The notes below the pieces were generated by a model. It was not told where the DNA came from. It did no database searches and worked only from the letters and a program-made list of their open reading frames with translations. The translations under genes and the position numbers were made by a program. Below, piece after piece: positions 7,126-11,545 of a stretch of 11,545 nucleotides of DNA. The DNA comes from CAVTZP01 sp964456815 (GTDB lineage: Bacteria > Chloroflexota > Dehalococcoidia > Dehalococcoidales > BS750m-G39), in the NCBI GenBank assembly GCA_964456815.1, contig CAYWCO010000032.1, positions 1-11,545 on the forward strand, in the 5' to 3' direction. The stretch's first letter is position 1. Every line of letters starts with the position of its first letter.

Positions 7126-8313
7126 CTACCGCTTGAGCAGCCCCACCACCCTGTCCAGTATCTTATCCGCTGCTTCCCTCTTGCTCATCAGGGGAAGTTT
7201 TTCTGCCTTGCCCTTTTTATCTATCAGGGTTACCTTGTTGGTATCAACGCCGAAGCCGCTTTTTTTATCGGTAATATCGTTGGCCACAATCAGGTCAAGC
7301 TTCTTTTTTTGCAGCTTCTTCCTGGCGTTGGCGACTATATCCTCGCTCTCGGCGGCAAAGCCGACCCTGAGGAAACTGCCCTTGACCTCGGTGATAATAT
7401 CCGGCGTCCTGACCAGCTCTAAGGTTAAACTTTGGCTCTCTTTCTTAATCTTGGTCCTGGCTGCGGTCTTGGGCTGGTAGTCGGCGACTGCCGCCGCCAT
7501 AATCAGGGCATCAGCCCTGGCTACCGCCTTGGCTACCGCCGTCTTCATCTCAGCCGTAGTTCTGACATGGATAGTCTCAATGCCTGTTGGGTCGGGGAGG
7601 GAGGTGGGGGCGGTAACCAGTGTAACCTTAGCCCCTCTATCCCTGGCGGCTGAAGCCAGAGCGTAGCCCATCTTGCCCGAAGAGGGGTTGCCGATATGGC
7701 GGGCGGGGTCGATTGGCTCCTGCGTGCCGCCGGCGGTAACCACCATTCGTTTGCCGGCAAGGTCACTGCTCCTGCCCAGTACCTGAGTTATAGTGCTGAT
7801 AATCTTGTCGGCATCAGCCAGACGTCCCAGCCCTACCTTGCCCGAAGCAAGACGCCCATATTCAGGGCCGACAATAATAAAGCCCCGCGCTTTAAGCTTA
7901 TTTAGGTTCTCCTGGGTAACGGGATTGTCAAACATGTTGGCATCCATCGTTGGTGCCACGATAACCGGGGCTTTGGTTGCCAGAACGGTCAGGGTAACCA
8001 TATCGTCGGCTATGCCGACTGCCAGTCTGGCGATAGTGGAGGCGGTAGCCGGGGCGATAACCACTACGTCAGCCGCCTCCCCCAGCACGATATGCTCAAC
8101 GGCGTGCTGGGAGGTGGGGTCATACATATCGGTTACCACCATCCCGTGGGTAATGCTGCGCAGGGTGAGCGGGGCGATAAACCTGGTCGCCGCCTCGGTC
8201 ATAACCACCTCAACCTTAGCCCCGCCTTGAGTCAGCTTGCTGGCGATGTCGGCTGCCTTATAGACGGCGACACTCCCGGTTATACCCAATACTATAGTCT
8301 TATCAGCCAGCAT
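7126..8313 (-). CDS. coaBC: Bifunctional phosphopantothenoylcysteine decarboxylase / phosphopantothenate-cysteine ligase
   Basis: CoaBC (Dfp) joins cysteine to 4'-phosphopantothenate with CTP and then decarboxylates the product to 4'-phosphopantetheine. The 395 residues show both domains. The N-terminal FMN-binding CoaC domain (about 1-180) has the nucleotide loop GITGSVAVYKAADI (10-23), the catalytic His at 74 (E. coli His75) and APATASTIARLA (87-97). The C-terminal CoaB domain (from about 185) has VTAGGTQEPIDP, IGNPSSGKMGYALA with Asn209 (E. coli Asn210), AAAVADYQP, KIKK and DLIVAND. Two CoaC residues differ from the E. coli enzyme: Asp124 where Asn125 sits, and Ser157 where the active-site Cys158 sits. 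All reference positions align with a constant offset of one residue. The ATG start is preceded by AGGAGG overlapping the coaX stop codon, 8 bases away, so the two genes are translationally coupled. A complete gene; the changed residues may alter mechanism, not identity. Confidence 0.97.
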   Translation of the reverse strand: MLADKTIVLGITGSVAVYKAADIASKLTQGGAKVEVVMTEAATRFIAPLTLRSITHGMVVTDMYDPTSQHAVEHIVLGEAADVVVIAPATASTIARLAVGIADDMVTLTVLATKAPVIVAPTMDANMFDNPVTQENLNKLKARGFIIVGPEYGRLASGKVGLGRLADADKIISTITQVLGRSSDLAGKRMVVTAGGTQEPIDPARHIGNPSSGKMGYALASAARDRGAKVTLVTAPTSLPDPTGIETIHVRTTAEMKTAVAKAVARADALIMAAAVADYQPKTAARTKIKKESQSLTLELVRTPDIITEVKGSFLRVGFAAESEDIVANARKKLQKKKLDLIVANDITDKKSGFGVDTNKVTLIDKKGKAEKLPLMSKREAADKILDRVVGLLKR

Positions 8314-8317
8314 ATTG

Positions 8318-8323
8318 CCTCCT
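8318..8323 (-). promoter_or_regulatory. Shine-Dalgarno of coaBC, overlapping the coaX stop
   Basis: Read on the minus strand, TAGGAGGCAATATG merges the coaX stop TAG with an AGGAGG ribosome site 4 bases before the coaBC ATG. The overlap suggests that ribosomes finishing coaX feed coaBC. It supports a single transcript and the chosen coaBC start. Confidence 0.8.
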
Positions 8324-9089
8324 AAGCCTTATTCATGTGGTAGATGAGCCTCAGACCAATCAGGGTCAGGTCAGGGTTTATCCCATCAAAGATATTGGTT
8401 TCTTTAGCGACAAGGCTGGCATAACCGCCGGTGGCTATCACCTTAGCCTTTTCCTTTAGTTCTTTCTGGATGCGAGCCACCAGCCCCTCAATGAGGGCAA
8501 CATAGCCGAAGATAACCCCTGATTGCATGGCGGCGATGGTATTGGTGCCGATAGCCCGTTTGGGGTGAGTCAGCTCCACCCGGGGTAGCATTGACGCCCG
8601 GGCAAATAGGGCCTCAGCCCCGCTCATTATCCCCGGGGCAATAGCCCCTCCCAGATAGTCGCCCTCTTTGGATACAGTGTCAAAGGTGGTGGCTGTGCCC
8701 AGGTCGGTGACGATTACCGGCCCCCCATAGAGGTGATGGGCAGCGGCGGCATTTATAACGCGGTCGGTGCCTACCTCCCTCGGATTGTCCATCCGGATGC
8801 GCACCCCGGTCTTTACCCCCGCTCCCACCACCAGCGGCGAGACATGAAAATAGCGTTTAAATAGCTCGTCAAAGGTGGATATTAGCGGCGGGACAACGCT
8901 GCATAGGGCTATTGCCTTAATATCGGGTGTATCTAGACCCTGCTGGTGCATCAGGTTGAGCAGTAGCGCTGCGTACTCATCGGCCATGCGGTGGATGTCA
9001 GTAGCCATGTGCCAGGTGGCGCGAAGCTCCTCGCCATCAAAGACACCGAAGGTGATGTCAGTATTCCCGATATCAATGGCAAGTAACAA
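8322..9089 (-). CDS. coaX: Type III pantothenate kinase
   Basis: CoaX phosphorylates pantothenate with ATP, the first committed step of CoA synthesis. Type III enzymes have the ASKHA (acetate/sugar kinase, Hsp70, actin) fold, a high Km for ATP and are not inhibited by CoA, as known for the family. The 255-residue length is typical. Seen: LAIDIGNTDI (3-12, phosphate loop), NPREVGTDR (102-110) with the catalytic Asp109, TDLGTATTFDTV (128-139), GGAIAPGI (147-154), and IATGGYA near the C-terminus. The start is a TTG, which gives the canonical MLLAIDIGNT; no ATG or GTG fits. It begins 2 bases after the nnr stop, with AAAGGA about 10 bases upstream. It precedes coaBC, so pathway steps one, two and three are co-transcribed. 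Confidence 0.97.
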   Translation of the reverse strand: MLLAIDIGNTDITFGVFDGEELRATWHMATDIHRMADEYAALLLNLMHQQGLDTPDIKAIALCSVVPPLISTFDELFKRYFHVSPLVVGAGVKTGVRIRMDNPREVGTDRVINAAAAHHLYGGPVIVTDLGTATTFDTVSKEGDYLGGAIAPGIMSGAEALFARASMLPRVELTHPKRAIGTNTIAAMQSGVIFGYVALIEGLVARIQKELKEKAKVIATGGYASLVAKETNIFDGINPDLTLIGLRLIYHMNKA

Positions 9090-9091
9090 TC

Positions 9092-10645
9092 CTATTTTTC
9101 CTTTATCTGCTTGATAACCTGGGGCAGTTCGGGCAGGAGGTCGGTGGCAATCATACCGGCATCGCCAAGCCTGGCCTTTACCATCTCACCAGCCTCGGTA
9201 TGGAGGTAAACACCGCAGGCGGCGGCGTCAAAGAGGGGTAGCCCCTGTGCCACCAGCCCGGCAATAGCCCCGGTTAGTACGTCGCCGGTGCCGGCTGACG
9301 CCAGCCCGGCATTGGCGGCAAGGCTAATCTTGACCTTGCCCTGCGGCGAGGCGACAACGGTATGGGCTCCCTTCAGGACGATTGTTTTGTGCCATTTTTC
9401 CGCCATCTTACGGGCAATTCCCTCCCGGTCTGTTTGCACCTCCTCCACTGTCATTCCAGCCAGCCTTGCCATTTCCCCGGGGTGGGGGGTAAGTATGGCA
9501 TCGGCGGTTAGCCTTGTCCACCAATCTGAGGTATTGGCTAGGGTGTTGAGGGCATCGGCGTCAAGGACCAGTGGTGGCAGTGGCTGCTTGTGCCCCTCAA
9601 TAAGAATAGTCTTGACCAGTTTTACCGCCGACTCGCTCTGCCCCAGTCCACAGCCCATAAGCAGGACATTATAACCTTCAAGTTGCTGGAATATCAGCTT
9701 AACGGCGTCGGGTGAGATGATGCCGGGGCGAATTTCAGGTAGGGGGAGATAGGTTACCTCGGTTATCTTTGATGCCAGGATAGGCTGTAGGCCGCTAGCC
9801 AGTGTCACCAGTCCTGCCCCCACCCGCATGGCACCGCTGCAGGCCAGGTAGGCGGCACCGATATAATTTATTGAGCCAGCCACCACCAGTACCCGGCCAA
9901 AGGTTCCTTTATTAGCTCGGGGCGGGCGCTCGGGAAGGACCGATTTAACCCAATCACCGATAATAAGTTCTGTTACTGCCTCCTCCACCAGGTGCGCCGG
10001 CATGCCGATGTCAACCACGCTTATTCTGCCCACCTTGGTCGCTCCGGGGAGTTTAAATAAGCCTGGCTTGGGAAAACCAAGGGTTATGGTGTAATCAGCA
10101 TAGAGGGCATCAGGGTCTATCTCCCCGGTATCGGCGTTGAGCCCCGAGGGTAAGTCCAGGGCAAAGATGCGCTGAGCCCGGCGCTCCTTTTTTGACTCGC
10201 TTACCTTTTCCAGTACCGTTGCGATAATGGTGCTAAAGCGCCGGGTAATACCGGTGCCAAATATGGCATCAACAATAGCATCGGCTGAAGCCAGAAGCTC
10301 GTCAAGCCTTTTCAGACCTTCGTCTTCAGCCAGGTCAACGCAGGTAATGCCGCGTTCCCGGACCAGCTTGAGCTTCGGGTCATCCTGGGGTCTCTGCCCG
10401 AGAATATAGACGCTGACCTTCCCCCCCCAGTTATCAAGAAGACGGGCGGCGACTAATCCGTCCCCGCCGTTATTGCCGGGTCCAATCAGGAACAGGATGG
10501 GGTGCTGCTCAATATTTTCCAGGACACGCTTGACCTCTTCCGCCACCGCCTTGCCGGCGTTCTCCATAAGTATGTCTGTGGTCAAACCAATCCGGCCGCA
10601 GTTTTCCTCCAGGAGGCGTATCTGGCTTGTGGTTAGAATTTTCAT
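9092..10645 (-). CDS. nnr: Bifunctional NAD(P)H-hydrate epimerase / ADP-dependent NAD(P)H-hydrate dehydratase
   Basis: Nnr repairs hydrated NADH and NADPH: one domain interconverts the R and S hydrates and the other dehydrates the S form using ADP. The 517 residues hold both. The N-terminal YjeF_N epimerase shows PGNNGGDG (56-63), DAIFGTG (126-132), DLPSGLNADTG (164-174) and LGFPKPGLFKLPG (189-201). The C-terminal ribokinase-like dehydratase (from about 246) shows KGTFGRVLVVAGS, GAAYLACSGAMRVGAGLV, GCGLGQ (331-336), LDADALN (361-367), LTPHPGEMARL, and AGTGDVLTGAIAGLVAQG with the catalytic Asp455. The ATG start follows GGGGAGGGA by 6 bases. It lies 19 bases after the hydratase gene and 2 bases before coaX. 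Its place with CoA genes in one operon suggests shared regulation of cofactor supply and repair. It carries an eight-base G run in the coding strand (10421-10428). Confidence 0.97.
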   Translation of the reverse strand: MKILTTSQIRLLEENCGRIGLTTDILMENAGKAVAEEVKRVLENIEQHPILFLIGPGNNGGDGLVAARLLDNWGGKVSVYILGQRPQDDPKLKLVRERGITCVDLAEDEGLKRLDELLASADAIVDAIFGTGITRRFSTIIATVLEKVSESKKERRAQRIFALDLPSGLNADTGEIDPDALYADYTITLGFPKPGLFKLPGATKVGRISVVDIGMPAHLVEEAVTELIIGDWVKSVLPERPPRANKGTFGRVLVVAGSINYIGAAYLACSGAMRVGAGLVTLASGLQPILASKITEVTYLPLPEIRPGIISPDAVKLIFQQLEGYNVLLMGCGLGQSESAVKLVKTILIEGHKQPLPPLVLDADALNTLANTSDWWTRLTADAILTPHPGEMARLAGMTVEEVQTDREGIARKMAEKWHKTIVLKGAHTVVASPQGKVKISLAANAGLASAGTGDVLTGAIAGLVAQGLPLFDAAACGVYLHTEAGEMVKARLGDAGMIATDLLPELPQVIKQIKEK

Positions 10646-10664
10646 CTGATTCCCTCCCCAAAGC

Positions 10665-11429
10665 CTATCTTATCCAGACCGGCTTTCTTTTCTCCAGGAA
10701 GGCTTTCAGCCCCTCAACGCTATTCTCCTCTGCCATCACCATGGTAGCATCAACCCCGGTTACTTCCATAGCCTTATAAAAGTCGAGGTCAAAATTACGA
10801 TATAGAGCCCGCCTTGCCTGGGTCAAGGTTAGCCCGCTATTAGCGGTAAACCGCTTGATAAATTCCTCAGTCGCCTTCTCAAACTCCTCATCAGGGACGG
10901 CTTTATTTACCAGACCAATCCTCTCCGCTTCCTTGGCGCTGATACTATCACCGGATAGGATAAGCTCAAACGCCTTTTGTCTGCCCAGAATCCTGGGGAA
11001 GAGGACTGAGGCCGGGGGTGGATAGACGCCGAGCTTAATCTCAGGCTGTCCCAGTTGCGCCTTTTCTGAGGCGATAGCCATATCACAGCCAGCCACTATC
11101 TCGCAGCCCCCGCCCAGGGCGACACCATTGACCACGGCAATAGTCGGCTTCTCTACCTCTACCAGCGATATAAATAGCTGGTGGAATACCTCCACCATTT
11201 TGGGCAGCTTCTCCCCGAGATGGTCGCCAACGGCTACTCCAGCGGAAAATGCCTTCTCGCCGGCGCCGGTAATAACCACCACTTTTATCTCATCATCCGT
11301 CCTTAGCTCGGCAAGTGCCTGGTTCATCTCCTCTAGGGTTTCAATATCAAGGATGTTTAACGGTGGTCGGTTGATGATGAGCTTTGCCACCTCATCCCTC
11401 TTTTCCACCAGTATGTTTTTGAAGTCCAT
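10665..11429 (-). CDS. Enoyl-CoA hydratase/isomerase family protein, dienoyl-CoA hydratase-like
   Basis: A crotonase-fold enzyme of 254 residues acting on a CoA thioester. Seen: the oxyanion-hole elements AFSAG (60-64) and GVALGGGCE (102-110), and the two catalytic acids of water-adding hydratases, Glu110 and Glu130 (in GQPEIKLG), spaced 20 apart as in rat mitochondrial hydratase (Glu144/Glu164). The following YPPPAS in place of the usual PGAGGT resembles cyclohexa-1,5-diene-1-carbonyl-CoA hydratases (Dch) of anaerobic aromatic degradation, as do RPPLNILDIE near the N-terminus and the overall shape; this is from memory, and the substrate is unproven. ATG 11429 is chosen over the upstream in-frame ATG at 11471: it fits the family start, follows GAGGGGG by 5 bases, and the 11471 codon falls inside the promoter. 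It opens the operon running to valS. Confidence 0.9.
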   Translation of the reverse strand: MDFKNILVEKRDEVAKLIINRPPLNILDIETLEEMNQALAELRTDDEIKVVVITGAGEKAFSAGVAVGDHLGEKLPKMVEVFHQLFISLVEVEKPTIAVVNGVALGGGCEIVAGCDMAIASEKAQLGQPEIKLGVYPPPASVLFPRILGRQKAFELILSGDSISAKEAERIGLVNKAVPDEEFEKATEEFIKRFTANSGLTLTQARRALYRNFDLDFYKAMEVTGVDATMVMAEENSVEGLKAFLEKRKPVWIR

Positions 11430-11434
11430 CGCTT

Positions 11435-11442
11435 CCCCCTCT
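11435..11442 (-). promoter_or_regulatory. Shine-Dalgarno for the hydratase gene
   Basis: AGAGGGGG on the minus strand sits 5 bases before the ATG at 11429. No comparable site precedes the ATG at 11471, which supports the shorter protein. Confidence 0.7.
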
Positions 11443-11458
11443 AGTGTTATCAAATTGA

Positions 11459-11487
11459 AGTGTAGCAGCATCCCAGCCTACGGTCAA
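11459..11487 (-). promoter_or_regulatory. Candidate sigma70-type promoter of the hydratase-nnr-coaX-coaBC-valS operon
   Basis: On the minus strand, TTGACC (11482-11487) and TACACT (11459-11464) are separated by exactly 17 bases. They match the TTGACA and TATAAT consensus at five of six and four of six positions. The predicted start near 11452 would give a leader of about 23 bases ahead of the ATG at 11429. The four downstream genes have gaps of 2-28 bases, so this promoter could serve them all. Bases 11488-11545 show no further gene or site I can support. Confidence 0.55.
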
Positions 11488-11545
11488 CCTCTTTATAAGC
11501 CTGTTTTTCCCAGCCACTCCCCGTTTTTGGCAAATGTTTTTCTTC

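Noticed and set aside
7260..7310. Two runs of seven T in coaBC, considered as a terminator
   Set aside because: They encode lysine-rich stretches of the CoaB domain within the gene on the minus strand and have no preceding stem.
7793..8230. Open frames on the plus strand within coaBC
   Set aside because: They mirror the conserved CoaC domain and have Ala/Ser/Thr-rich shadow composition.
10421..10428. Run of eight C (G on the coding strand) in nnr as a phase-variation tract
   Set aside because: It encodes conserved Trp-Gly-Gly context in a housekeeping gene with high G+C, where such runs arise easily. The frame is intact.
11430..11471. Longer hydratase start at ATG 11471
   Set aside because: No ribosome site precedes it, the extra 14 residues do not match the family, and the codon falls inside the candidate promoter.

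Overview
The window reads as a compact bacterial chromosome segment and is almost entirely coding. It most likely comes from Chloroflexota, class Dehalococcoidia or a close relative. That assignment is an inference from three things: a SecA carrying an extra acidic and aromatic block between the first helicase motifs, the protein signatures of ValS, CoaBC and Nnr, and a hypothetical protein resembling ones I associate with that class. No rRNA or marker tRNA is present to confirm it. Most of the window is GC-rich (40 of 60 bases in a sampled secA line). One gene is clearly AT-rich (22 of 60 and 23 of 60 bases in two sampled lines).

Layout. The left part, about 1-4426, is read on the + strand. 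It holds the 3' three quarters of secA, a DGQHR/DndB-like gene that looks horizontally acquired, a small orphan helix-hairpin-helix protein resembling the N-terminus of PolX polymerases, and a 230-residue protein of unknown function. The right part, 4419-11471, is read on the - strand. It is a probable five-gene operon transcribed leftward: an enoyl-CoA hydratase-like gene, nnr (NAD(P)H-hydrate repair), coaX (type III pantothenate kinase), coaBC (phosphopantothenoylcysteine decarboxylase/synthetase) and valS. Gaps between these genes are 2 to 28 bases, or 19 bases between the hydratase and nnr. A good sigma70-type promoter lies just upstream of the first gene. The two halves meet tail to tail in an 8-base overlap whose palindrome holds both stop codons.

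How the genes work together. CoaX and CoaBC supply three steps of coenzyme A synthesis (pantothenate phosphorylation, cysteine coupling, decarboxylation). The first gene encodes a CoA-thioester enzyme, and Nnr repairs damaged nicotinamide cofactors, so the operon has a cofactor theme and ends in a housekeeping tRNA synthetase. SecA is the Sec translocase motor. The DGQHR gene is the accessory element: its family is linked to DNA modification and defence loci, but no dnd, dpd or restriction partner is visible here.

I see no RNA gene, CRISPR array, insertion sequence, convincing intrinsic terminator, or gene-free stretch longer than about 120 bases. I do not see a complete new multi-gene system. 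The best leads are the isolated foreign DGQHR gene, the orphan PolX-like domain, the unknown protein beside it, and the altered active-site residues of the CoaC domain.
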